Shown here in pieces: positions 1 through 11,939 of a stretch of DNA of 64,000 bases (positions are counted from its first letter, which is position 1; each line of letters opens with the position of its first letter). The notes below the pieces were generated by a model. The model made no database searches, was not told the origin of the DNA, and saw nothing but the letters and a program-made list of their open reading frames with translations. Where the stretch lies: assembly GCA_963932145.1 (NCBI GenBank), contig OZ010571.1, forward strand, positions 118,754,121-118,818,120, given 5' to 3'. A program made the position numbers and the translations under genes. The stretch comes from Acanthosepion lycidas (Eukaryota > Mollusca > Cephalopoda > Sepiida > Sepiidae).

Positions 1-417
1 AACTATTGCAACCGTAGAAATGTCTACGAGAATAATCGCTAGAATTTTGGTCTCTGTTTAATTGCTATTGGTGAATCAGGCAAATCAGCTAATGAGAATA
101 ATGCAATAGATTGTAGAAAAGGTGTCATTATTTTGATTATCCCTGCCTTCTCTTTCTACCTCAAATTAACCTACCTGTTTTATAACCACATATATGCAGA
201 CTTGTTCAAAATTATTAATTTTCTACGTATGACAGGTTGGTAATTACGAGAAATTAGACACATTATATCAAATACTTTCATCACACGACACCGGAGCTAT
301 ATTCAACTATGATATATTTTAAGCTATGATTTCATTATTTAAGTTGCTATGAGGGAATCTCTCTTTGAAAATGATTATGTCTGACAATCTTTGGTGAATT
401 TTCATGCAGTAAATTAG

Positions 418-513
<96 letters not shown>

Positions 514-1539
514 TGAGAATATATGATATTTTAATATTACAAATTGACTTAAATGGAAGTATATATATGAGTATTTAATGTTACAAAAATAATATTTCAT
601 TTGCAAGATCAGTTAGAAAGTGAAATAATTTCAGTAATAATAGACAAAATAACACAAAGCGCAACAAATTATCAGAAAAACTCTAATAATCACAGTAAAG
701 TTGTAGATCGAAAAACAAAAAAAAAAGAGGAATTGCTTAAACGGTTTTCTTGGCTCATTATCGTATTTATATTTAAACGAATTTAATTTTCCTTCGTAAG
801 AGATATTTTGTCTTGTCATTGATCCGCCAGGTAAACTTGAAGTGTTAGGGAAATAAATGAAGTTAATTAATAACATATACATCTGCATACGAACAGAAAA
901 CGATTTCAGTAAGTAGAAAAATAGGAAGGGGCATAAATCAATGTTGTATTTTCTTACCAAATTTATTTAACCTTTATACCCAGGCTTACCTGAGAAATCC
1001 GGAAGATTTACAAAGATGTATTATTGGCGGACAGAATTTTAACATAATAAGATATCCAGATTTCATAATAATAGCTTCAGAATGTTACATTTTTAGTGGC
1101 AGTTTATTTTGTCTTACATCTTCTTAGCCTGACCTTTAAGGTCAGTCAGGTTGTATCCAAAATAGGGATGTCGACTTTGATTGGCTGAGCCGAACATTGG
1201 AATGAATTACAGATTAAACTTTTCGGGAGGAACTTTTTGGACGTCAGGTCAACTAGTGTTATATTGCGGTTGTTCAATCCTCACCTTCACTGGGGAAGAG
1301 TCTGTCGAGAGTCAGTTTTTACACTTCAAAGGAAATGGACGCGTGAGATATTCATGTTTGTTTAAAAGGTGGTGTATAACCACTATTTGAGAGAACGTAC
1401 CCGCTGACGAGATTAATAAAATAATAGTTAAGTTAAAAGTTTTTTTTTTGTTGATGCTTTTCGTCTCTGAAAACAAAGAACATTTCACAGCACCGACCAA
1501 GAGAAGAGGATTGAACTTAAATGACCATCGATCACCACC
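1..1539. other. AT-rich DNA without a recognised gene
   Basis: Apart from the TA array at 419-511 I see no gene here. The open frames at 601-786, 631-960 (minus) and 1181-1390 are short, AT-biased and carry no motif I recognise. The array itself encodes the YIYI run of the minus frame at 418-606. Confidence 0.6.
419..511. repeat. (TA)n microsatellite
   Basis: A run of about 93 bases of uninterrupted TA. It is the first of many TA arrays in this window; no TG extension is present at this one. Confidence 0.98.
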
Positions 1540-2210
1540 CAGATTAGATTAACAAAAAACACTGAAGTGCAGGCAACAATAGCAGATATGGAAGAGAAAC
1601 TACAGAAACGCCGATAGAAGGTAGTAAATGAAAGCCAGAAGAAAGGACTAATTGTCAATTGTAAAATTAGGGAATATATTGTCGTCACGAAAAGGAACAC
1701 CCCAAGATGAAGATTATAAATTGGACATTCTAAAATCCGCCATCAAAATATTTAAATGTCTGGCAACAGATTTAATAAGGGGCGGAAAAAGTGAGATCGA
1801 AAAGACAAAAGCTTATTGGAGTAGTCAATAATACCTAGCAAAAGATAAGCAAAGTATTATGAAACAGGAAAATGTCGTAAGAAAGAAAGAAAAGTGTACT
1901 AAAATGTTATATATCAGTCCTGTATGTCAGTTAATGATGGACAATATTCTCGCAAATGAGAGCAACGGAAATTTGATCCAAGGATGCTGATAATATTAAT
2001 ATATACATAGTATCAATAAGAGAGATGTAACATTTCTTAGGCACATAATGAGGAAAGAAGATTTAGATAATTCCGAATTACATTGAAGGCATAAGGTGGT
2101 CATTTTCCTAACAATATTGGTTAAATGGATGACAGAATAGAGAGTAGAGGATATAATAATAAAAAAATTACTAAGAGTTTTAAATTATACAAAACTTTAG
2201 AAACAGTACC
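1540..2210 (+). pseudogene. Decayed LINE reverse transcriptase (3' part)
   Basis: Frame-hopping translation gives pieces of the C-terminal half of a non-LTR reverse transcriptase. ADMEEKLQK appears near 1580, followed by KVVNESQKKGLIVNCK and VVTKRNTPR. Near 2035 comes TFLRHIMRKEDLDNSELH, matching the region after the RT domain in common mollusc LINEs, which usually reads like LGHIMRKE. Near 2130 VKWMTE corresponds to the family's WMAE segment. The pieces are collinear over about 650 bases but interrupted by stops and frameshifts, so this is a dead 5'-truncated copy. The same family occurs at 3416-4260, 24833-25130, 27355-27643, 43440-43620, 46390-47000 and 53100-53720. I cannot assign the clade with certainty. 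Confidence 0.75.
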
Positions 2211-3415
2211 TAGAAAAAAATACCTTTTTAAGTGTCAGTGTGCCGTTTATTATATAGTTTATTATATAAGTAAAACTTTTTCCTATGTCGGAATTACTAA
2301 TTAATGAAATATTAATTTTCGGAAACTAAATTTGATAATTTACATAGAGGTTTCAGTGCATATGCATGGGCAACTTTTTAACATTTGTTAAAAACCCATC
2401 AATGTGCCCTGTCATAAAACCGAGACATTACTAACGATTTCCATCTAAACTATTTTAGGCTACATATATTAAGTCATTCCAGCCCTTCCTCTAAGAAACA
2501 GGACTGGCCAGAATGTAATTTTTCATTGATGATTATATTGGTTATTATATTTAAAGTCATGTATTTAGTGTTTTCTATATTATTTGTAAATCACATTTCT
2601 TTAGTCTTCTCATGAGCCGGCAATAAAAAGAAACAAACCTTTTCAAATTTTTCCTTTCATTTAAATGATAACTATAAAATGACACTTTATTATTTCATTT
2701 TCTAAGATTTTCGCGCATTTTATTGCAATTATTACCATTTAAAAATTTAGAATTGAAATAATCTACACATAACCAAATACTTTTAAGGAAAAATTCAATT
2801 ATTTTTAAATATTCTATCCCGATTTATCCAATCTCATTAAAATGATTTTATTTTAGTTCATTAAACGTGAGTGATGAGATATTTCTACGTAAAATGAATC
2901 TCTTGAATTGTGCTTGATTTTATATTAGGAACGAGTTATACCAATTGTCCAAATCTTTTCATACGTATTGGAAGCGACAGGCATCTTCAGTGCACCTCGC
3001 TGCCATCGTCAAATTAACTTGACAAGATTCGGGTTATTGAATTGTCGCGTCAAAAGAACAACAGACATTTACAATGGGCATAAGTACTGCTTTTGACATT
3101 TCAATCTAACTCCGAAAGGGCAAAAATCGCAAAAGTCAACGTGAGGTTTCACAGTAGTTAGCTCAATGGTCTCTTCGCTGCTGGAGGTTCTGGTCTAATT
3201 TGTGTTACTTTCTATATAATAACTGCTTGATTAAGAATTATTTCAACAGAGGATTTTTTTATTGAAATAAATAACAAGACTGTCAGAAGACTAAAAATAA
3301 TTCATATTTGAAACAGGTGGCCGGCTCCAGACAATAAAGAGGATTTTGAATGTTTTGCTGTTTCTCCTAAGTTAAAGCAGTTCGTCTTCCAATCTCATCC
3401 TAATAAAAAATATTT
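2211..3415. other. AT-rich DNA, nothing recognised
   Basis: I see no coding motif, tRNA-like box or array in this stretch. It is AT-rich with many stops in all frames. Confidence 0.55.
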
Positions 3416-4260
3416 TATCAGGCCTCCCCTAATTCAATATGGAGTTATACCTCTTCTACGTGCCGTTACTTTGAGAGTGATGATAATCATCGCTCTCCAG
3501 TCTCTTGCAGCCCTTAGTAAATTTTGTGCCATTATCAAGAATCCTGCTCTCAGTTTCGCAATCTATTCACACGTTCGTTATGTATGTAACCTGCTGCCTT
3601 CTCCTCTCCTTCTTGGATTCAATATATCTTGTGAATGTCAAATCCTGAAAACACTCTTTGATCGTTCAGAAATTTCAGCTGGGTCTTTCTGATTGTGTGT
3701 ATAAGCGTCATTTTGTTTCCATTTTCCTTAGAACTTTGTGGTTACTTACGTTCTCCATCAATGGATTCCTCAGTATCAATCTGTAGAGCCACATTTCTCC
3801 TTCCTCCAGTTCTTTTTCATCTATGCCATGTGATATGAGTGATATTACATAATATTTAAGAAATATATTCTTTGTTTCTCTCAATCGTTTAAACCTTTGT
3901 ACTTATTTTGTGCTGACAATGGAAATACGTAGTTCGCATTTTGAGCATTTTCTTTTGTTCAACTCTAATTGCGCTCTTAATACAGTTGATGTTTAGTTGC
4001 TTCATCTCACACTACAATGTATAGAACGTCATGTAGTTTTTCTTTATGTATCTTCCATCAGTATAGAGTCGACTGCGAATTTGATATTGATAAGATTACG
4101 TCCACCGATAATAAATCCTGGGACAGTCACCAACTCCCTTTCGATAGCCTCACTGGAGGGTTTCAAGAGATTCGGTGAGAAAACAAATACTTGTGTACGA
4201 GACTTTTTATTTTTGTATGTACTCAGTTTTTCTTCTATACCGTTCTTTAAGTATAAGTTC
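3416..4260 (-). pseudogene. Decayed LINE reverse transcriptase, antisense
   Basis: The minus strand reads in order, from high to low coordinate: IGGRNLINIKFAVDSILMEDT near 4130-4040, where the RT catalytic box (normally YADD) has become FAVD; EMWLYRLILRNPLM then ENVSNHKVLRKMETK near 3825-3710; and LLRAARDW then RAMIIITLK near 3530-3475. These are consecutive signatures of the RT core and C-terminal tail of the LINE family seen at 1540-2210. Stops and frameshifts separate them, and the lost first catalytic aspartate shows it is inactive. The plus-strand open frames at 3471-3692 and 3997-4263 are shadows of this relic. Confidence 0.8.
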
Positions 4261-5385
4261 TAAATTATTCTAAGTTGTATATTTTACTCCATTTTTCGCG
4301 CAATACAAGACCAAAGAGCCACTCAAGCTAGGACGTTAGGACATGGAGGTGTTTTATGCACGGAAGTATTGTACATTATGAAGATATATACGAAAGATAA
4401 TAGTTGATCTTGGAGAGGAAAAGGTTAAAACTGTTGTGGCTGTGGAAGCATCCTTTCAACATCTCTTCCGTAGAGAAGCGGCTGATAGAAATTAGCTATC
4501 TGAAAGTAAATACAGACGGTTTGTTCTTGGCATTGTGTGTCTTAGGTGTAAAGATCTGTTCCAAAGAAATAGCGTCAGGTTTGCAATGATTCATCATTTT
4601 TGAAACAGATAAAATCATTCATAAATTATAACTCTGCGTAAGCCCTTTGGAAATGAGTCGAGGTAGGAAAGTTATGACTGGGCTGCTACAGATCTGATAT
4701 GTCAGACAATTCTTGCATCGATGGATCGTATATATGAGTCCCACTTGAGGTCTGGTGGTAACTTGAGTTATAATCGACGTTCCAAGCAAGCAGCCTCTTT
4801 GAGAGCGGAATCATTCATCGTGACTACTGAGAATTCCGCGCTTGCTCGGTACAGATGTGCAGTTACTGGTTGGGATTTCGAAATATTGAAAGTTATAAGC
4901 CAGGCTTTCCACTACTGGAGTTTACGGATGAGGTTACAGGAGATATCAACTGCCATATTGTGGTGAATGATAAGTGAAAATTACACGTTTGAAAGACTAC
5001 CAAATAAGAATTAATAGAACTTTAAATTCAGGAAATCATTCAAAATTGCCGAAAATCTAGTGAATTCGGTAGAAATCAATATATTATGTTTCGTTTCGTT
5101 GTGTGTGATTTATGTGTTAATCATTTCACCACAAGTCGGCAGAAATTTCACAATAACACCGAAGGGAAATCGCCATCTTCTATGTCCTTGAATCCCGTTC
5201 ATCTTATTTTCTCTTCTTCATCCTCCTTTGCTTTCTCTTATTTTCACCTTTCAAACCGTGTATCCCCATCCGTTCCAAGAACAGACCATCCGAATTTACT
5301 TTCAGACAGCTACACGGAGTGAAATTTGAAAGTAAGAGAAAAGTATATTGGGAGGATTAAGTAAAGGATAAAAGATGAATGGGAT
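4261..5385. other. No recognised gene
   Basis: Several frames of 60-80 codons are present (4404-4589, 4721-4966, 5086-5322), but none shows a family motif, periodicity or splice context that I can defend. Confidence 0.5.
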
Positions 5386-5570
5386 TCAAGAACATAGAAG
5401 ATGGCGACTGACGTTGCATTTAATATTTTGAAGATTGTATTTAACAGGGAAGCAAGTAAACGGAATGGAGTTCCACGGGCGGGAAGTGCGAGAAAAGACA
5501 ATTTTGGAGTAGAAGTGGCGGTTGCATTTAGCTATTTCAACAGTAAACAGGTGGGACCTAAATGTCAATC
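5386..5570 (-). pseudogene. LINE C-terminal tail relic (Jockey-like)
   Basis: The minus strand encodes a stretch containing VFSRTSRPWNSIPF, CFPVKYNLQNIK and NVSRHL. This resembles the extreme C-terminus of Jockey/I-type LINE ORF2 proteins, which commonly end with an SRTSRLWNSLP-like segment, a CFP.TYN segment and a final NVNRHL. Only the tail is present and it terminates at 5386-5388. No RT core was found upstream on the minus strand, so this is probably a 3' fragment. A frame of the same family, but an earlier part of the protein, is at 45480-45960. Confidence 0.65.
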
Positions 5571-5816
5571 TAGTAGCACGTTTAATGATAGAGGAAACCT
5601 TCTATCTTATAAAATTAAGGAGTCAGAAACAGGATTCAACAAATTTTTCACAAACGCCTACTCTAGCTTTAGAATTAAAACTCTTTTCTTAGTAAACCAT
5701 TCACACTTACAGCAAGTTAAAAATTTTATTAATGTTAAATTAATAAAATGGTTAATAATGTTTTTAGTGATATTTCCTTGTAAAATGTTCACAGTATCAT
5801 AATCGATGTGTGGTTA

Positions 5817-5945
5817 GGTGCTTCGATGTGGTGTAATTGTTCGCAAGCTTGTCTCGCTGGATCATTTATGACTGAATAATGATTTCGGTCCTCACTGGCA
5901 GCTCCATACATTCAGCTTTGTGTCACATCTAAGCCCCAAAATCGA
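5817..5945 (+). mobile_element. tRNA-derived SINE, family A
   Basis: It contains a tRNA-like head: GTGGTGTAATTGTTCGCAAG resembles a box A region and is followed by CTTGTCTCGCT. A decayed box B (GATTTCGGTCCTCAC) follows about 40 bases later. The tail CACATCTAAGC is shared with the copies at 34805-34940 and 38305-38425. About 120 bases long; a polymerase III-type SINE by inference. Confidence 0.7.
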
Positions 5946-7273
5946 TATGAGATTTATGGTGTAGTATTAAGGACATTAATAAAAAAAATTCATAATATAT
6001 TAAAAATAAATCTAGGTTACGTAAAATTGACGATTATATTCATCATTAATTAGCGAACGTAATGGTAAGTAAAAGACTTGAATGTGTTATTTATACTTAC
6101 TTACATCTTTGTGTTCAACTATATGGATTCAAAAATTTGGAATCATCATGTTGTAAATTTTAAGGCGATAATCTAGCATATCATAATCGGACTCTGTTGA
6201 GTTCAATCCTTACATTGGGAAAGAAATTGGTGGCCTTCTAGCAGTTGATGTTTTGTAATAGTTTCCTTAATTAATTAATTAGCTTCATTGGTTATATAGA
6301 CATTCATCTCATTATTACATGAATTTGTTTAGTCAATCCACCAAACGCACTTATGCTCCATGAGTCGGAAAAGTTTTCATGAAATATATATCATTTGCAT
6401 TTACAGGAAAACTAGACTAACCGACTTATGTGTACTCATATATATAAGCCATTTGATCTAAAAAAAAATCGTCTAAACAAATCTATATTTCATATCTAAA
6501 AAGCAGACAGCCATGTCATGATAATTTTAATATCCACAGTTAGACACTCTAAGCAAGGTTTGCCAGGAAAAACAAATATAAAATTATGTGTCAATATTTC
6601 AAAGTGGTAAACATCACAAGCAGTAATCAAACAGTGATAAAATACTTAAAACTTTGTGGACAGTTGTATTGATGGATATCGATAAGGCTTGCTAAATATA
6701 TACAAGTCGCTGAGAAAAACAAGTTTGAAAGCAGGAAATATTTAGTCTCCACCTCCAAATAAACAATCTAATATTTATAAACTTAGATTTAGTAACGCGT
6801 TTACTTCAATGGAGACAGATCATTGCGCATGAGCAAACACCCTTGTGAACGCTGTCATCTAAGGAGAAGCCATAGAATATTAAGTCAAGCATAGCAATAG
6901 CTTAAGATTCATATAAAACCAAAATACAAGGAATTCACACAAACACACACATATCGATATATATATATATATATATATATGTGTATGTGTGTGTGTGTAA
7001 TCAAATTGAAAGCATTTATTAGTGATGTGTTTCGTTAAGAAAAATAATTCCTTCAGATTACTACAGACTTTTTGGATGCATTTTAACTAATAAAATGTAG
7101 TTTTTGGTGTATATTTTAAGCACTATTTTTATGTCCTCCAACATTTTTAGATCTATCCATATGTATGACTTATTCAATTAAACTATTATTAGTTTACAAA
7201 AAATTCCTTCTCCGAATGAAATTCATCAGTAAAATCTTTATTTTGAAAAATTACTTAGCACCTAAAATGTTGA
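5946..7273. other. No recognised gene; one short TA/TG array
   Basis: AT-rich sequence without coding motifs. A short compound (CA)n-(TA)n-(TG)n tract lies at about 6940-6998. Confidence 0.55.
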
Positions 7274-7330
7274 TTAGATAGATAGATAAATGTGAAGTAC
7301 ATTAATTAGACAGATAGGAATTGACTGAAT

Positions 7331-7379
<49 letters not shown>

Positions 7380-7614
7380 TTGAACACACATAGATAGATA
7401 GATAGATAGATAGAAGCGTTCAGACTAAGATAGATAGATAGATATATAGATAGATAGATAGATTTGAACACACATAGATAGATAGATAGAAGCGTTCACA
7501 CTAAGATAGATAGATAGATAGACAGATAGATAGATTTGAACACACATAGAGAGATAGATAGATTTGAACATACATAGATAGATAGATAGACAGATTTGAA
7601 CACACATAGATAGT

Positions 7615-7651
<37 letters not shown>
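7274..7651. repeat. Compound (GATA)n array with repeated interruptions
   Basis: Blocks of (GATA)n are separated by recurring linkers. GATTTGAACACACATAGATAG starts near 7377, 7462, 7533 and 7592, and AGAAGCGTTCA(G/C)ACTAAG occurs near 7413 and 7490. The linkers repeat together with the GATA blocks, so the array grew by duplication of larger units and not only by tetranucleotide slippage. The three minus-strand frames rich in LSIY are translations of the array. Confidence 0.95.
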
Positions 7652-7652
<1 letters not shown>

Positions 7653-7932
7653 TGTGTACAGAGAAATATACAGCACATAGTGAGGGTCAGTTTCACACTT
7701 GAATGCGATCTGTAATGTCTATAAATTTCTATAAATATAGCAAAATTTAAACAAATATTTACGAAAAATAAAACATACAGATCAAGATAGACAGGCATAA
7801 TTCCAGAAGATTGTGTATTTAAGGCAAGCGTTTCTCTGCAACTAAAACCTTCAAAATATCAATTAATAAAGCATTAATAACAACAACTAAAAATTGCTCA
7901 ATTTCAAATAGTAAAAGGAATTACTGTTTGAA

Positions 7933-8036
7933 TTTCTGGGATGAAGAATTATAATACATTATCCACCATTTACAAACGAACTATTGATTTCATTTTTATT
8001 GTTGTTATTACAATGTTTCGGCTGTTGTGTCTTGTC
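7933..8036 (-). mobile_element. SINE E tail fragment at the satellite's left edge
   Basis: Read on the minus strand, this matches the 3' part of the SINE at 22500-22830. Shared points are ATTTCTGGGATGAAG (ATTTCTGAGATGAGG when that SINE is reverse-complemented), a TTTACAAACGAACTATTG segment in place of the other copy's TTTACATTATTCGGACTATT, and AATGTTTCGGCTGTTGT (ACGTTTCGGCCGTTGT). The match runs to about 8030, and the 51-bp array begins about 20 bases later. Divergent but collinear. Confidence 0.6.
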
Positions 8037-8053
8037 GCTTTTATTAGATGCAT

Positions 8054-11000
8054 GTCTATCCGGTGAACGCACAGGCAATTTCGAACTGAACCCAATGTTT
8101 CATTGTCTATCCGGTGAACGCACAGGCAATTTCGAACTGAACCCAATGATTCATTGTCTATCCGGTGAACGCACAGGCAATTTCGAACTGAACCCCATGC
8201 TTCATTTTCTATCCGGTGAACGTACAGACAATTTCGAACTGAACCCAATGTTTCAATGTCTACCCGGTGAACGTACAGGCAATTTCGAACTGAAACAATG
8301 CTTCATTGTCTATCCGGTGAACGTACAGGCAATTTCGAGCTGAACCCAATGTTTCAATGTCTATCCGGTGAACGTACAGACAATTTCGAACTGAACCCAA
8401 TGTTTCATTGTCTATCCGGTGAAGGCACAGGCAATTTCGAACTGAACCCAATGATTCATTGTCTATCCGGTGAACGCACAGGCAATTTCGAACTGAACCC
8501 AATGTTTCATTGTCTATCCGGTGAACGCATAGGCAATTTCGAACTGAATCCAATGTTTCATTGTCTATCCGGTGAACGCACAGGCATTTTCGAACTGAAC
8601 CCCATGCTGCATTGTCTATCCGGTGAACGTACAGGCAATTTCGAACTGAACCCAATGTTTCATTGTCTATCCGGTGAACGCACAGGCAATTTCGAACTGA
8701 ACCCAATGATTCATTGTCTATCCGGTGAACGAACAGACAATTTCGAACTGAACCCAATGTTTCAATGTCTATCCGGTGAACGCACAGGCAATTTCGAACT
8801 GAACCCCATGCTTCATTGTCTATCCGGTGAACGCACAGGCAATTTCGAACTGAACCCAATGTTTCAATGTCTACCCGGTGAACGTACAGGCAATTTCGAA
8901 CTGAACCCAATGTTTCATTGTCTATCCAGTGAACGCACAGGCAATTTCGAACTGAACCCCATGCTTCATTGTCTATCCGGTGAACGTAGAGGCAATTTCG
9001 AACTGAACCCAATGTTTCATTGTCTATCCGGTGAACACACAGGCAATTTCGAACTGAACCCCATGCTTCATTGTCTATCCGGTGAACTTACAGGCAATTT
9101 CGAACTGAACCCAATGTTTCATTGTCTATCCGGTGAACGCACAGGCAATTTCGAACTGAACCCCATGCTTCATTGTCTATCCGGTGAACGTACAGGCAAT
9201 TTCGAACTGAACCCAATGATTCATTGTCTATCCGGTGAACGCACAGGCAATTTCGAACTGAACCCAATGCTTCATTGTCTATCCGGTGAACGCACAGGCA
9301 ATTTCGAACTGAACCCAATGATTCATTGTCTATCCGGTAAACGTACACACAATTTCGAATTGAACCCAATGTTTCAATGTCTATCCGGTGAACGTACAGG
9401 CAATTTCGAACTGAACCCCATGCTTCATTGTCTATCCGGTAAATACAGACAATTTCGAACTGAACCCAATGTTTCATTGTCTATCCGTTGAACACACAGG
9501 CAATTTCGAACTGAACCCCATGCTTCATTGTCTATCCGGTGAACGCACAGGCAATTTCGAACTGAACCCAATGATTCATTGTCTATCCGGTGAACGCACA
9601 GGCAATTTCGAACTGAACCCAATGCTTCATTGTCTATCCGGTGAACGCGCAGGCAATTTCGAACTGAACCCCATGCTTCATTGTCTATCCGGTGAACGTA
9701 CAGGCAATTTCGAACTGAACCCAATGTTTCATTGTCTATCCGGTGAACGCACAGGCAATTTCGAACTGAACCCAATGATTCATTGTCTATCCGGTAAACG
9801 TACAGAGAATTTCGAATTGAACCCAATGTTTCAATGTCTATCCGGTGAACGTACAGGCAATTTCGAACTGAACCCAATGTTTCATTGTCTATCCGGTGAA
9901 CGCACAGGCAATTTCGAACTGAACCCAATGTTTCATTGTCTATCCGGTGAACGCACAGGCAATTTCGAACTAAACCCCATGCTTCATTGTCTATCCGGTG
10001 AACGTACAGGCAATTTCGTACTGAACCCAATGATTCATTGTCTATCCGGTGAACGCACAGGCAATTTCGAACTGAACCCAATGATTCATTGACTATCCGG
10101 TGAACGCGCAGGCAATTTCGAACTGAACCCCATGCTTCATTGTCTATCCGGTGAACGTACAGGCAATTTCGTACTGAACCCAATGTTTCATTGTCTATCC
10201 GGTGAACGCACAGGCAATTTCGAACTGAACCCCATGCTTCATTGTCTATCCGGTGAACGTACAGGCAATTTCGAACTGAACCCAATGTTTCATTGTCTAT
10301 CCGGTGAACGCACAGGCAATTTCGAACTGAACCCAATGTTTCAATGTCTATCCGGTGAACGTACAGACAATTTCGAACTGAACCCAATGTTTCATTGTCT
10401 ATCCGGTGAACGTACAGACAATTTCAAACTGAACCCCATGCTTCATTGTCTATCCGGTGAACGTACAGACAATTTCGAACTGAACCCAATGTTTCAATGT
10501 CTATCCGGTGAACGTACAGGCAATTTCGAACTGAACCCAATGCTTCATTGTCTATCCGGTGAACGTACAGACAATTTTGAACTGAACACAATGTTTCATT
10601 GTCTATCCGGTGAACGTACAATCAATTTCGAACTGAACCCAATGGTTCATTGTCTATCCGGTGAACGTACAGGCAATTTCGAACGGAACCCAATGTTTCA
10701 TTGTCTATCCGGTGAACGCACAGGCAATTTCGAACTAAACCCCATGCTTCATTGTCTATCCGGTGAACGTACAGGCAATTTCGAACTGAACCCAATGTTT
10801 CATTGTCTATCCGGTGAACGCACAGGCAATTTCGAACTAAACCCCATGCTTCATTGTCTATCCGGTGAACGCACAGGCAATTTCGAACTGAACCCAATGT
10901 TTCAATGTCTACCCGGTGAACGTACAGGCAATTTCGAACTGAACCCAAAGATTCATTGTCTATCCGGTGAACGCACAGGCAATTTCGAACTGAACCCCAT

Positions 11001-11789
11001 GCTTCATTGTCTATCCGGTGAACGTACAGACAATTTCGAACTGAACCCAATGATTCATTGTCTATCCGGTGAACGCACAGGCAATTTCGAACTGAACCCC
11101 ATCCTTCATTGTCTATCCGGTGAACGTACAGGCAATTTCGAACTGAACCCAATGTTTCATTGTCTATCCGGTGAACGCACAGGCAATTTCGAACTGAACC
11201 CAATGTTTCAATGTCTATCCGGTGAACGTACAGACAATTTCGAACTGAACCCAATGTTTCATTGTCTATCCGGTGAACGTACAGACAATTTCGAACTGAA
11301 CCCCATGCTTCATTGTCTATCCGGTGAACGTACAGACAATTTCGAACTGAACCCAATGTTTCAATGTCTATCCGGTGAACGTACAGGCAATTTCGAACTG
11401 AACCCAATGCTTCATTGTCTATCCGGTGAACGTACAGACAATTTTGAACTGAACACAATGTTTCATTGTCTATCCGGTGAACGTACAATCAATTTCGAAC
11501 TGAACCCAATGGTTCATTGTCTATCCGGTGAACGTACAGGCAATTTCGAACTGAACCCAATGTTTCATTGTCTATCCGGTGAACGCACAGGCAATTTCGA
11601 ACTAAACCCCATGCTTCATTGTCTATCCGGTGAACGTACAGGCAATTTCGAACTGAACCCAATGTTTCATTGTCTATCCGGTGAACGCACAGGCAATTTC
11701 GAACTAAACCCCATGCTTCATTGTCTATCGGGTAAACGTACAGACAATTTCGAACTGAACCCAATGCTTCATTGTCTATCCGGTGATAT
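8054..11789. repeat. 51-bp satellite, 73 units
   Basis: A head-to-tail array of a 51-bp unit starting GTCTATCCGGTGAACG and ending GAACCCAATGTTTCATT. The first GTCTATC starts at 8054 and the last at 11774. Adding back a 1-bp deletion near 8295 and a 2-bp deletion near 9438 gives 3723 bases, exactly 73 units. Because 51 is divisible by 3 and one frame on each strand lacks stops, long frames appear on both strands: 17-residue repeats of the CLSGERTGNFELNPMFH type on plus and of the GSVRNCLCVHRIDNETL type on minus. Two uncompensated frameshifts and a TGT-to-TGA change at 10090-10092 break the plus frame, arguing against a protein. Variation is confined to a few sites: CGC/CGT, GGC/GAC, CCA/CCC, the base before TTCAT, and CAT/CAA. 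No start, signal peptide or splice context is visible. Confidence 0.97.
10200..11727. repeat. Higher-order 867-bp (17-unit) duplication within the satellite
   Basis: Diagnostic variants recur at a fixed offset of 867 bases (17 x 51): GTACAATCAATTTC at 10616 and 11483, GAACACAATG near 10585 and 11452, and a CCAATGGTTCATTG variant just after each. The shared haplotype covers about 10200-10860 and 11067-11727, with only a few differences, for example ATGC versus ATCC near 11103. Unequal exchange or a block duplication explains this better than unit-by-unit conversion. Confidence 0.9.
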
Positions 11790-11939
11790 TTCTGCAAGAC
11801 TTTGACTCCATGAATTCGTGCTATATGAAAGTTTTGATCTGATGTGTTTATTTAAGAACATGATTCACTTCATCCGATTAAATGTTTTGTTATTTAGCAG
11901 TTAGAGGTGCTGAGCGAAACTAAACCTACCACAGCTTAT

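Noticed and set aside
418..606. Tyr/Ile-repeat proteins (here and at the other TA arrays)
   Set aside because: They are direct translations of TA microsatellites.
8054..11789. CRISPR-like array
   Set aside because: Units are contiguous with no variable spacers, the repeat is 51 bp, and the setting is an animal genome.
8054..11789. C2H2 zinc-finger linkers (SGERTG resembling TGEKP)
   Set aside because: The 17-residue unit has no C-x2-C...H-x3-H spacing; one Cys and one His per unit do not form a finger.
8298..11805. Large repeat protein of 17-residue units (up to 557 codons)
   Set aside because: Any 51-bp unit without an in-frame stop yields such frames; here both strands are open, and the plus frame is cut by two frameshifts and a stop.
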